A DNA stretch of 64,000 bases, from NCBI RefSeq assembly GCF_022815645.1, contig NZ_JALGRO010000002.1:1-64000 (forward strand), read 5' to 3'. Both the position numbers and the translations under genes were made by a program. The stretch is from Curtobacterium sp. VKM Ac-2922 (GTDB taxonomy: Bacteria > Actinomycetota > Actinomycetes > Actinomycetales > Microbacteriaceae). Numbering within the stretch: the stretch's first letter is position 1; each line of letters begins with the position of its first letter. The notes beneath the pieces are model-generated. The model did no database searches and was not told the origin of the DNA. It worked only from the letters and a program-made list of their open reading frames with translations. Shown here one piece after another: positions 8,878 through 17,200 of the stretch.

Positions 8878-9402
8878 TTGACCATCGACGATCTCGACCG
8901 GTCCAACACCGTGGGAGGGCGTCGCCCCATCGCCCTCCTGGCGACCGTTGGTTGCGCAGTGCTCTTCGTGTCCGGCTGCAGCAGCCAGCCGCGCGAACCA
9001 TCTGTGCAACCCTCCGAAGCACAAGATTCTGTCATCGCCTTCGTCGATGAGTCGTCTGCGGCGGCTGGTGGGACCTGGGAGCACGTCAGTGGTCCTGGAG
9101 TCCGTGATTGCGAGCTGCCAGGTGGAGCGCAGGGAACGATGTTCGTGTACATCGTCAAGCGGGCTGACACCACGGGTGCCGACGCGCGGAACGACGTCAA
9201 GGCCGTGAGGAAACACTGGAAGGACGCCGGCGTCCAGGTCGAGGAGTACCAGGGCGGCGGCCCGAGTCCGGTACCCGGCGTCCGTGGCCGCGGCGGCCCG
9301 GTCATCTCGGCGAGCTTCGACGCCTACCCCGGCAACTACCGAATGTCCGCGGTTTCCAAGTGCTCAGACGGTGACCCCGACAAGCTGTCGCGGCAGAGCT
9401 GA
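8878..9402 (+). CDS. Lipoprotein, tandem paralogue of the preceding gene
   Basis: About 174 residues with lipobox VSGC and the same blocks as the gene at 8191: SVQPSEAQDSVIAFVDESSA, then the identical RADTTGADARNDVKAV, then VRGRGGPVISASFDAYPGNY. The last third is nearly identical at both DNA and protein level, so this is a recent tandem duplication. The start is uncertain: TTG at 8779, GTG at 8854, TTG at 8878 and GTG at 8911 are all in frame, none with a good ribosome binding site; 8911 gives the shortest, most classical signal peptide. An AAGGAG at 8757 sits before an out-of-frame GTG at 8771 that ends after three codons, so the 5' end may be damaged. Confidence 0.7.
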   Translation: MTIDDLDRSNTVGGRRPIALLATVGCAVLFVSGCSSQPREPSVQPSEAQDSVIAFVDESSAAAGGTWEHVSGPGVRDCELPGGAQGTMFVYIVKRADTTGADARNDVKAVRKHWKDAGVQVEEYQGGGPSPVPGVRGRGGPVISASFDAYPGNYRMSAVSKCSDGDPDKLSRQS

Positions 9403-9530
9403 ACGCCCATGTGGACCCTCGCCGTGTTCGAGCCACGGTGAGGCGCTCTCTGCAGGGCCGGTTCACGACGGTCTTCCCCGACCACCGGTTCCGGACCCAG
9501 GGCCCGGTGGTTCCCAAGCCTGGCCGCTCT

Positions 9531-9547
9531 TGCTACATTGAGTCGCA
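9531..9547 (+). promoter_or_regulatory. BlaI-type operator and -10 over the blaI-like start
   Basis: TGCTACATTGAGTCGCA matches the perfect palindrome at 10929-10945 at 14 of 17 positions and ends on the A of the ATG. Inside it TACATT (9534-9539) fits a -10 hexamer seven bases before the ATG, which predicts a leaderless, autorepressed transcript. Inferred from sequence comparison within the window. Confidence 0.65.
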
Positions 9548-9942
9548 TGTCAGCCGAGCCGAGAGGACTCGCGGGTCAGTTCGGACCGCTCGAGTTCGCG
9601 ATCCTGGAAGCGCTCTGGGCGGGCGGGGAGTCATCCGTGGCTGAATGCGCAGAGCGTCTGAGCGGCGGCCAGGCGTACACGACGGTGAAGACCGTGATGG
9701 AGCGGATGACGGTGAAGGGGCTGCTCGTGCGCCGCAAGGAGTCCCGTGCCTATCGGTACGACGCAGCGCGGACGCGTGACGAGATGAACCGTGACGCAGC
9801 CGAGCGGACGAGCCGCGAGCTCCTCGCCGGGTTCGGCAGCGTGGCAGTGAGCAGTTTCGTGGACGCGATCGATCCGACCTCTCCGGAGTTCGACGACCTC
9901 GTGGCACGGCTCCGAGCAATCGCCGGGCGGGACGAGGAGTAG
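9547..9942 (+). CDS. BlaI/MecI/CopY family transcriptional repressor
   Basis: Winged-helix repressor of 131 residues. The N-terminal GPLEFAILEALWAGGESSV and AYTTVKTVMERMTVKGLLVR are the hallmark helices of BlaI/MecI proteins; the C-terminal helical part forms the dimer. In the family, cleavage by an M56 membrane peptidase lifts repression. ATG at 9547 is preceded by a -10 with seven-base spacing. The M56 gene follows 24 bases downstream. An operator-like site overlaps its own promoter and a better one lies before the ABC transporter operon at 10983, so those two units are its likely targets. No beta-lactamase gene is linked. Confidence 0.88.
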   Translation: MSAEPRGLAGQFGPLEFAILEALWAGGESSVAECAERLSGGQAYTTVKTVMERMTVKGLLVRRKESRAYRYDAARTRDEMNRDAAERTSRELLAGFGSVAVSSFVDAIDPTSPEFDDLVARLRAIAGRDEE

Positions 9943-9966
9943 ACGGGGCACTGAGCTCGTCGGGGG

Positions 9967-10881
9967 ATGAACATGGACATCGGAGTGATCGGCTACCCGC
10001 AGGTACTGCTGGGGCTGTGGGGACCGCTGGCCCTCCGCGTCGCCTGGTTCGTCTGGACACGCCGCAGCGCCGGCAGCGTCGCACCAGCCACACGGTCACT
10101 CGTCACCGCGGCGGTCGCAGTCGCGCCTCTCGTGGCACTCTTCGTGCCGTTCGACCCGTCCACCCCGCTCCGGGACGCCCTCCCCTGGCATGCACCCCTC
10201 GCCTGGGGCATCGCGCTCGCACCGCCAGTCGGCGCGGAACGATCACCGATCGGACTGGTGCTCACGCTGTTCGCGGTCGTCCCCGTCGTCTCCGTCCTCG
10301 TGTCGTTCTCGATCGGCGTCGTCGAGGTGATGGTGTCGCGGTGTCGACTGGCTCGGCTCGTCACCGGTCGACGCGGAGACTTGCGCCTCATTGCCGAGAA
10401 AGGCTGTCTGACCGCGTGCGTCGCCGGGCTCTTCGTGCCACGCGTGTACATCACTGAGTCGGCGCTCGGCAAGTCACACGCGTCGGCGGTCATCGCCCAC
10501 GAGCGCTCACACCAGCGTCGTCTCCACCCGTTGCTCAAGTGGACCGTGGGGTGCGCGCTGCGCGCGTGGTGGTGGATCCCCGGCGCGCGCGCGATGCGTC
10601 GGGACCTCGTCGTCTCGACGGAGCTCTGGGCCGACGATGCCGCACGGCGCAGCGTCGGCGACCGTGCAGTGGCGTCGGCACTGCTCGGCTCGATCCAGCA
10701 AACCGGCGTGGGCGGACTCCGCACGGCCGTCTCTGTTGCCGGTCTCGTCGGTTCCGAGAGCGTCCTCGAGGTGCGCGTCGCGGCGCTCTGCATGCCGGTG
10801 CGACCTCGCGGCAGCGTGCAGCGATTCCTCGTGCCTGCCCTCCTGCTCGGCTCGCTCGTCCTGTTCGTCCTGCTCTTCTGA
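9967..10881 (+). CDS. M56 family membrane metallopeptidase (BlaR1-like, no sensor domain)
   Basis: Polytopic membrane protein of 304 residues with zinc-peptidase motif HERSH (residues 178-182) and the downstream STELWADDAA acid region. Hydrophobic spans lie at about 10-30, 45-62, 95-120 and at the C-terminus (VPALLLGSLVLFVLLF). It lacks the extracellular penicillin-binding sensor of BlaR1, as is common for actinobacterial BlaI/M56 pairs. It should cut the BlaI-like repressor encoded just upstream when the envelope is disturbed. Placement directly before a lanthipeptide cluster suggests that the signal could be lipid II damage or the lanthipeptide itself; this is inference. Confidence 0.85.
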   Translation: MNMDIGVIGYPQVLLGLWGPLALRVAWFVWTRRSAGSVAPATRSLVTAAVAVAPLVALFVPFDPSTPLRDALPWHAPLAWGIALAPPVGAERSPIGLVLTLFAVVPVVSVLVSFSIGVVEVMVSRCRLARLVTGRRGDLRLIAEKGCLTACVAGLFVPRVYITESALGKSHASAVIAHERSHQRRLHPLLKWTVGCALRAWWWIPGARAMRRDLVVSTELWADDAARRSVGDRAVASALLGSIQQTGVGGLRTAVSVAGLVGSESVLEVRVAALCMPVRPRGSVQRFLVPALLLGSLVLFVLLF

Positions 10882-10927
10882 GCTGCCTGGGGCTTCGTCG
10901 TCCTGATCCGGCCGGGTGCGCGCGGTT

Positions 10928-10946
10928 CTGCTACGTTGTGTAGCAG
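10928..10946. promoter_or_regulatory. Perfect BlaI-type operator before the ABC operon
   Basis: CTGCTACGTTGTGTAGCAG is a perfect inverted repeat, arms CTGCTAC and GTAGCAG around GTTGT. It resembles the TACN-type BlaI/MecI dyad and matches the site on the blaI-like gene. TACGTT (10932-10937) inside it can serve as -10, so binding would block transcription of the operon starting at 10983. Confidence 0.75.
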
Positions 10947-10982
10947 TTCGCAGCGGGGCGAGCACGACGGAAGGGGACCACG

Positions 10983-11738
10983 GTGGACCATGCGGCAACG
11001 ACAGGGCGGGGACGTGGCGCGGGGACGACGGTGGGTGAACCGGTCGCGGAGACCGGCGGTCTGACGAAGCGATTCGGCCGGACAGTGGTGGTCGACGGCG
11101 TAGATCTGATCGTTCGACCCGGCAGCGTCTACGGTCTGCTCGGGCCGAACGGGGCGGGCAAGAGCACGACGCTGAAGATGCTGCTCGGTCTGCTCAAACC
11201 GACGTCGGGCGGCGTCGACCTGTTCGGCGAACCCTGGAACCGGGCGGCACTCAGCCGAGTCGGTGCGAGTGTCGACGGACCAGGCCTCTACGAGCACCTC
11301 TCCGCCGCGCAGAACCTCGGGGTACACGCGGAGCTGCTCGGGCTCGACCGGGGCGGGATCGACACGGCGCTGGACATCGTCGGACTCGCACACACCGGAC
11401 GGAAGGCCGTCCGGCACTTCTCGCTCGGGATGAAGAGTCGGCTCGCTCTGGCGGTGGCGCTCCTCGGCGAGCCGGAGCTCGTGATCGTCGACGAGCCACA
11501 GAACGGGCTCGACCCCGAGGGGATCGCCGCGACGCGCCGACTCCTGCGGTGCATCGCGGACTCCGGTCGCACGGTGCTGCTCTCCAGCCACGTGCTGGCC
11601 GAGGTGGCAGCGGTCGCCGACGACATCGGTGTCATGGCTGCGGGTCGGCTCGTGTACCAGGGGGCACTGGCAGACCTGGCGCCGGACGGCGACCTCGAGC
11701 GGGCGTACTTCGCGCTCACCGCGGGCGGTGTGCGGTGA
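10983..11738 (+). CDS. ABC transporter ATP-binding protein, probable lantibiotic immunity
   Basis: ATPase of 251 residues of the BcrA/LanF group. Walker A is GPNGAGKS, the signature is a FSLGM variant of LSGGQ as usual in LanF/BcrA proteins, and Walker B is ELVIVDEPQNGLDPEG, with Gln after the DEP. GTG at 10983 follows GGAAGGGGA. The first 25 residues are an extra poorly conserved tail, so a start further in is possible. The permease gene overlaps by four bases. BlaI-type control and linkage to a lanthipeptide precursor suggest self-protection by expelling the peptide from the membrane; bacitracin-type resistance is an alternative. Confidence 0.85.
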   Translation: MDHAATTGRGRGAGTTVGEPVAETGGLTKRFGRTVVVDGVDLIVRPGSVYGLLGPNGAGKSTTLKMLLGLLKPTSGGVDLFGEPWNRAALSRVGASVDGPGLYEHLSAAQNLGVHAELLGLDRGGIDTALDIVGLAHTGRKAVRHFSLGMKSRLALAVALLGEPELVIVDEPQNGLDPEGIAATRRLLRCIADSGRTVLLSSHVLAEVAAVADDIGVMAAGRLVYQGALADLAPDGDLERAYFALTAGGVR

Positions 11739-13264
11739 CCGCCTCGGCTGGTGTGGTGTCGCTGCCGCGAGTGGTCCGCGCCGAGGCGCTGCGGTGGCGG
11801 CGCGACGTGGCGGCATGGCTGCCGTTGGGCGGAGTGGTCGTCGGCGCGGGCCTCGGCGTCCTCTCGAGCGGCGTCCACACCGGTTCCGGATGGGGGGCCG
11901 TGCTCGCGTGGCTCAACCCGTGGGCGGTGTTCGTCGGACCGATGCTCGCCGTGCTCGTCGTCGGCGTCTCGGTCACGGGCGACCGCGCGTGTCGTGGCGG
12001 TGGGACGTGGTGGCGGCCGGTCGACGCCCTCCGAGCGGACGTTGCGAAACTCGCGGTCGCCGCCGTGTTCCTCCTCGCAATGGACCTCCTCGCCGTGATG
12101 GGAGTCCTCGGCGTCGGGGCGACCCACGCCGACGGGGTTTTGCCGGCGCTCCGGGTCCTCGGGGTCGTGGTCGTGCTCTGGTCTGGGTCGCTCTGCGTGG
12201 CCGCGGTCGGGCTCCGCGTGGCCCGACGTCTCGGCGTCCTCGCAGCCCTCGGCGTTGGCGCCGTGTGGTGTGTCATCGGGGCCCTCGCCGCCGAGAGCCG
12301 TGTGGCATGGTTCATCCCTCCGGCCTGGGCGGTCCGCGCGACCATTCCCCTCCTCGGAACACACGCGAACGGCGTCCGACTCCCGAGGTCCTCCGCTCTG
12401 CAGCTGATCCAGCCATTCCCCCTCGCGCTCGCCTGCATCCTGTTGGCCGTCGCGATCGTCGTCGTCCGTCCGCCGCAGTCCCGTCCGTCCGGGGTCCCGC
12501 AACGCGCTGGTCACCGCCGGCCAACGGACCGCGTCGGACCAGGAGCACCCGCTCCGCTGCGGACCGTCGACGACCGGGAACACCGCACCGAGCCGGTCGA
12601 GCGCGCAGTCGGCCGCCGAGCGGTACGACCCAGTGCTGCCGGTGCGGTGGCCGCATCGCTGCGGCGCACACCCATGTGGATCCTTCCGGCAGCATCGCTC
12701 GCGCTCTGTCTCCTCATGACACGCTGGCAGTCACCGGACCGTGTCCTCGTCATCGTCCCCGTACTCGTTGCGCCCGTCGTCGCGTTCGTCGCGCCGATGG
12801 CGCTGTGGGGTCGGCAGCGACCGGCCTGGCGAGCGATCGCGAGCCGGACGGTGCCGATCGAACGGATCGCGGGTGCCCTCGCGCTCATGAACGCGGTGCT
12901 CGCCGCCATCTCCGTCGTCGTGCCGCTCGTCGTGCTCAGCCTGCTCGCCGGAGCGCGGCCGCCTCGGGTGCTGCTCATCGTCGGCCTCGGCTGTCTGACG
13001 GTACTGGCAGTGTCAGCCTGGCAACTCGTGTTGGAGATGTCCGTCGGCCGCGTGGTGGCCCTCGCCGTGGGGATCGTCGGTACGTTCGGCTCGCTGCTCA
13101 TCGGCGGCAGTGGGCTCGGCACGGTCTTCTGGATCGTCGACCCGTGGTCCTGGGGCGCCTTCGGCTCGCCAGCACAAACGGTGGTGACCGTCCCGGTCAT
13201 GCTGGTGGCTCTGGTCCTGGCATGGTTCGCGATCGCCCGATGTGGACGGCGGGCTGCAGCGTGA
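11735..13264 (+). CDS. ABC-2 type permease, double length
   Basis: Membrane protein of 509 residues made of two similar-sized hydrophobic halves (about 1-240 and 300-509) joined by a basic, proline-rich linker (QRAGHRRPTDRVGPG region), so one polypeptide may replace the separate LanE and LanG permeases. GTG at 11735 overlaps the ATPase stop (GTGA), showing translational coupling; the next gene overlaps in the same way. It should form the membrane channel for the ATPase at 10983 and take part in lanthipeptide immunity or export. No peptidase domain is present, so it does not remove the leader. Confidence 0.75.
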   Translation: MTASAGVVSLPRVVRAEALRWRRDVAAWLPLGGVVVGAGLGVLSSGVHTGSGWGAVLAWLNPWAVFVGPMLAVLVVGVSVTGDRACRGGGTWWRPVDALRADVAKLAVAAVFLLAMDLLAVMGVLGVGATHADGVLPALRVLGVVVVLWSGSLCVAAVGLRVARRLGVLAALGVGAVWCVIGALAAESRVAWFIPPAWAVRATIPLLGTHANGVRLPRSSALQLIQPFPLALACILLAVAIVVVRPPQSRPSGVPQRAGHRRPTDRVGPGAPAPLRTVDDREHRTEPVERAVGRRAVRPSAAGAVAASLRRTPMWILPAASLALCLLMTRWQSPDRVLVIVPVLVAPVVAFVAPMALWGRQRPAWRAIASRTVPIERIAGALALMNAVLAAISVVVPLVVLSLLAGARPPRVLLIVGLGCLTVLAVSAWQLVLEMSVGRVVALAVGIVGTFGSLLIGGSGLGTVFWIVDPWSWGAFGSPAQTVVTVPVMLVALVLAWFAIARCGRRAAA

Positions 13265-13869
13265 GTGATGACCTGCTCGACCTCGATCTCAGTGCCGCGC
13301 CGCGTCCTTCCGAGATCCCCGATGTCCGCCTGTTGGGTCGTCCCACCGTGAACGCGCAGCCCGTGCGTTCGACGAAGCCGCTGGAACTGGTCGCGGCGGT
13401 GGCGCTCGCCGGCGGTCGGTACTCGCGAGACGGTCTCGTATCCGGCATCTACGGTGGCGAAGCGTCCGATTCGGCGCTTCCCACGCTCGCCTACCGCGCT
13501 CGCTTGCTCGGGCTCCCCGTCGAGTACGACCCCTACACCGGTTTCTATGCGCTGACGAGCGCCATCTCCCTCGACGTCGTGGACGTGCTCCGGCTCTCCG
13601 CCGCTGGACGCGCGGGTGATGCGCTCTGCCTCTACCGCGGTCCGTTCCTCCCGCGCAGCGGGAGTCCGTTCGCCGCGACGCTGCGCGCGGAGATCGACAA
13701 CGCTGTCGCGCAGGCAGCGCTGGCGACTGGCGATCAACGCGTGATCGAGTACGCCGCTCGCGCCGTGCTGCACCCGATGCTCGCTGACGCCGTCCGTCGT
13801 GCTCGGCCGGACGTCGCCTCGACGGTGCTCGGTGCGGCGTACCTGCGTGGCATCGGCGCCGCCTCCTGA
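13261..13869 (+). CDS. SARP-like winged-helix regulator
   Basis: Soluble protein of 202 residues. Residues about 18-95 look like the OmpR/SARP winged helix: VRLLGRPTVNAQPVRSTKPL, then GGRYSRDGLVSGIYGGE, then the hairpin VEYDPYTGFYALTSA. The rest resembles a shortened BTAD region (DALCLYRGPFLPRSGSPFAA). SARP proteins activate antibiotic clusters by binding direct repeats with 11-base period; such repeats lie at 13885-13911 and 14225-14240, before lanA and lanB. GTG at 13261 overlaps the permease stop, so the regulator is made with the immunity transporter under BlaI control. DNA target and activator role are inferred. Confidence 0.65.
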   Translation: MSDDLLDLDLSAAPRPSEIPDVRLLGRPTVNAQPVRSTKPLELVAAVALAGGRYSRDGLVSGIYGGEASDSALPTLAYRARLLGLPVEYDPYTGFYALTSAISLDVVDVLRLSAAGRAGDALCLYRGPFLPRSGSPFAATLRAEIDNAVAQAALATGDQRVIEYAARAVLHPMLADAVRRARPDVASTVLGAAYLRGIGAAS

Positions 13870-13884
13870 CTTCCGGAGCGGAAC

Positions 13885-13911
13885 TGTGATGGAGGTGTGA
13901 CGAGGGTGCGA
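13885..13911 (+). promoter_or_regulatory. Triple direct repeat, candidate SARP site before lanA
   Basis: TGTGA at 13885-13889, TGTGA at 13896-13900 and TGCGA at 13907-13911 are spaced exactly 11 bases apart, each N6 separated. Eleven bases further on, GACTGT (13923-13928) could act as -10, giving an RNA start near 13935. The same repeat pair occurs before lanB. The form is that expected of SARP operators. Confidence 0.6.
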
Positions 13912-13981
13912 CCGACCCACGCGACTGTTGCTCTGACGGACCGACCGGCCCGTCGGAATCCTCGTTGAAAGGGGGGTTGAG

Positions 13982-14152
13982 ATGAGCAACAGTGACTTCG
14001 ATCTCGACCTGCAGGTCGAATCAACCAACGCGACGGTGACGCCGCAGATCACCAGCTTCTCGCTCTGTACGCCGGGTTGCCCGACGGGCGGCTTCGCCTG
14101 CTTCACGGCGGCGTGCACAGGTGGCTGCACGATCTCGTCGTCCAGCGCCTGA
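13982..14152 (+). CDS. lanA: Nisin/subtilin-type class I lanthipeptide precursor
   Basis: Precursor of 56 residues. The leader (residues 1-22) has the FDLDL box recognised by LanB/LanC and ends VTPQ, like subtilin (TPQ before the cleavage). The 34-residue core starts ITSFSLCTPGC, the lipid II pyrophosphate-binding A and B rings of nisin, and has cysteines at core positions 7, 11, 18, 23 and 27 with 12 Ser/Thr. Likely rings are S3-C7, T8-C11, T13-C18, T20-C23 and T24-C27; the last two would be in series rather than interlocked as in nisin. The core has no charged residue and ends in a run of four serines and Ala. AAAGGGGGG precedes the ATG. Leader peptidase not found nearby. Confidence 0.93.
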   Translation: MSNSDFDLDLQVESTNATVTPQITSFSLCTPGCPTGGFACFTAACTGGCTISSSSA

Positions 14153-14169
14153 CAGCAGCGACAAGCACG

Positions 14170-14199
14170 ACGGCCGATCGCCTCCGGGCGGTCGGCCGT
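14170..14199 (+). terminator. UNCG-loop hairpin between lanA and lanB
   Basis: Thirteen-base stem, ACGGCCGATCGCC (14170-14182) against GGCGGTCGGCCGT (14187-14199) with one T-G pair, closed by a TCCG loop of the very stable UNCG class. It starts 18 bases after the lanA stop and lacks a strong T-tract. It should act as terminator or attenuator and 3' stabiliser, giving more lanA than lanB RNA. Confidence 0.75.
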
Positions 14200-14224
14200 C
14201 TCCCGTTCTCAGGGGTCTGCCAAC

Positions 14225-14257
14225 TGTGATCGTCGTGTGAATCGAGGATCGTACGGT
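14225..14257 (+). promoter_or_regulatory. TGTGA repeat pair and -10 before lanB
   Basis: TGTGA at 14225-14229 and 14236-14240 repeat with the same 11-base period as the lanA site, and AACTGTGAT is common to both. Eleven bases after the second repeat, TACGGT (14252-14257) fits a -10 placed six bases before the ATG at 14264, predicting a leaderless lanB transcript. Confidence 0.6.
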
Positions 14258-14263
14258 CTGGCC

Positions 14264-17200
14264 ATGACGGACGCACAACTCGAGTCGATCGGCACTGCGA
14301 TGATCCGCATGCCGTTCTGGTCAACCCAGCGGCTGCGGTCGTTGTCCGGCTACCACAGCCCCGACGACGTCGTCCCGGCACTCTGGGCCGACCCGGAGTT
14401 CCGTCGGGCCGTGCGCATCAGCAGCCCACGACTCGCCACAGACGCGGACTGGGCAGCATCGTCCGACGGGATACCTGGGAAGCGGCGCCGCGGCGTGGGT
14501 CTCGCGCTCCTGCGGTACGCGATACGGATGTCCAGCAGACCCACACCCTTCGGCGCCTTCGCGGCAGTGGGCACTGTCCCCACGGAGACCGCCTCCGCGA
14601 ACGGCGTGACGACGGCCATCCGATCCGCCGGGTTCCAGAGTCGGTACCGGATCGGTTCGGGCGCCGCTCAAGGTGCCGTTCTCGCGGCCGAGCGCGAGGT
14701 CCTGGAGCAGCTCGAGGTGATGGTCAACCCGACCGCCCACCGCAGGTCCGACCGCTTGGAACTCCTGGTCAACGCGGCGCAGGACCGAGAGACAGCGCAT
14801 GACCTCCTGTCGGTGCGGTGGACTCCGGCGATGGCGAGGACACTGCAGCTCGCCGCCAGGCCGATCCAGGCAGACGAACTGATGGATGCGCTCATCGGCG
14901 ACGGGGACCAGGACGGAGAGATCCGCGCACGCGTCGAGTCGTTCGTCCGCACGCTCCTCGCGCGAGGCTTCCTCGTCTCGAGTGCCCGGGCGGCCTTGAC
15001 CGACCGCGGCGCGGTGGAGCGGGTGGCCGCCATCGAGCCGAGCGGGCGTCTTCGACGCACCGCGGAGCTACTCGAGCGCGGGGAACTCGACGATGCCGCG
15101 ATCCAGGAGGTCTACGAAGACCTGAAGACCTTCGTCGACTCCGAGACGCAGGAGATGCTCCAGGTCGACGTCGCGGCGACCACCGAGGGAGTCGTGTCGG
15201 CCCGACTCATCGGCCGGATCACCGCGGCGGCGACGGCGCTCACCCTCCTCTCTCCGGTACCCGGACGATCGCCAGAGCTCCGCGACTACGCGTTCGCGTT
15301 CCAGGAGCGGTACGGGCGGCAGGAGGTGCCTGTCCTCGAGCTGCTCGACGAACTCATCGGGCTCGGCTTCCCACACGGGTACCCCGGTTCGAGCCGCCCC
15401 GCCCCGCCCCGGTTCGACGAGCGATGGGAAGCGGACCTCGCGATCCTCCGCCGTCGGCTGACGACTCGAGCTGAGGTCATCGACGGCGTTCCGCGCTGCG
15501 AGCTCCTCGACGTGGATCTGTCGCCGTTCCGCACGCGCGGTGACCGTCCGCCCGCGTCACTCGACGTGTTCGCGCTGATCGGCGGCGCTGAGGACCCGGA
15601 CAGCGCGACGATAGCGCCCGTCGGGGCGACCACCCCGGCAGGCGCGGCGTTCGGGCGCTTCGACGCGATCCTCGACGACGTCGGCGCGGTCCTGCGCCAC
15701 GGTAGCGAGCTGGAGCTCGCAGCGCAGACCGACACCAGGTTCTGCCACGTCGACTACCTCAACCCGCGACCGCACATGAACAACGTGGCGTTCGCGCCGC
15801 AGCAGTTCGACACGGTCATCCCGGTGACGAGCACCGCGCACGCGGCCAACGCGAGTGCACTGCCGCTCGCCGACGTCCTGGTCGGCTGGGCCGACGGCTT
15901 CTACCTGCGGAGCGCGAGCACCGGCTCACGGATCGTCGTGCGGAACCCGAACATCCTGAACCGCGTCACACAGCCCGGACTCGTCCGCTTCCTGCTCGAT
16001 GTCTCTGACGACGGTACGGCGAAGCCCGGCTGGGCGTGGGGTGCACACGAGGAACACGTCGACGTGCTCCCACGTGTCGTCCACGACGGCGTCACGATCG
16101 CTCCCGCGCAGTGGCGGCTGCCGGAGACCGCCGGTGACCGCGACGAGTCCGTGGCCGCCCTCCGCGCGTGGCGGGAGGAACACGGAGTCCCGCGCCGGGT
16201 GTACATCGGCGTGTACGACAACCGGCTGCTCGTCGACCTCGACGACGATCTGCAAGCAGAGCTACTCCTGCGCGAGCACCGCGCGGGCGCCGCCTGGGTG
16301 CAGGAAGGCCCGGAGATGCTCGACTCCCCCGCGATCACCGGGCCGGACGGGCAGCCGAGGCTCGCCGAGATCGTCGTGCCGCTGCGGCGCCGGACGGTCG
16401 AACCGCACCCGCCGCTGCCGCCACGGCGCCGATCGGCCGGCACGTCCGCTCCGCAGCCGTCGCGTGGAGACGTTGCAGGAGCGGCGAGCCCGGCATCAGA
16501 CCTCCGACGGCGATGCGCACCAGGCGTGGAGTGGTGGTCGTTCCGGATCGCCGGGCGACGGAAGGACCAGGACGACGTCCTGCGAGCCATGACAGCAGCC
16601 GCGACGACGGCCGGTGCCGAGTTCTTCTTCGTGCGCTACAGCGATCCCGAGGACAACGTCCGGTTCCGTGTCCGTGCCACGACGGCACCCGGCCCGGTGT
16701 TCGACTGCGCGGGTGATCTGCTGTCGTCCGGTCGGGTGTCGGACGTCTCGCTCCGCTCCTACGACCGAGAGGTCGAGCGGTACGGCGGTCCGGTGACCTT
16801 CCCGCGGTGCGAGGCGCTGTTCTGCAGGACGTCCCTGGCAACGGTCGGACTCCTCGCGGCGCTCCCCGGCGAGCAGGACGTGGACGCTGACCGCCTGACA
16901 GCCGGGGCGTTCGTGATCGACGCCTTCCTGCGGGGTCTCGGTGTGGGCGCGGAACGGTCGAGCGCTCTCCTGCGGGGCATGGCAGCCGGGTACGCGATGG
17001 AGTTCGCAGAAGACGGACCGGGGCTCCGGCGGGCAGTGCAGCGGGCTCGTCCCGAACGGCGGCCAGCGCTGGCCGCACTCGTGGCGTCGCGACGATCCAG
17101 CGCCGCGGGACCGCTCGTGACGGGGGCGCTGGCGCTCAGTGCGGCAACCCGTCTCGATGGACCCGTGATCGTCGACGACGTCCTTGCCGCCGGAGACGAC

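Noticed and set aside
12511..14130. 539-codon minus-strand frame across the permease, regulator and lanA
   Set aside because: It lies antisense to three genes with motifs and overlapping starts, and its own product has no domain.
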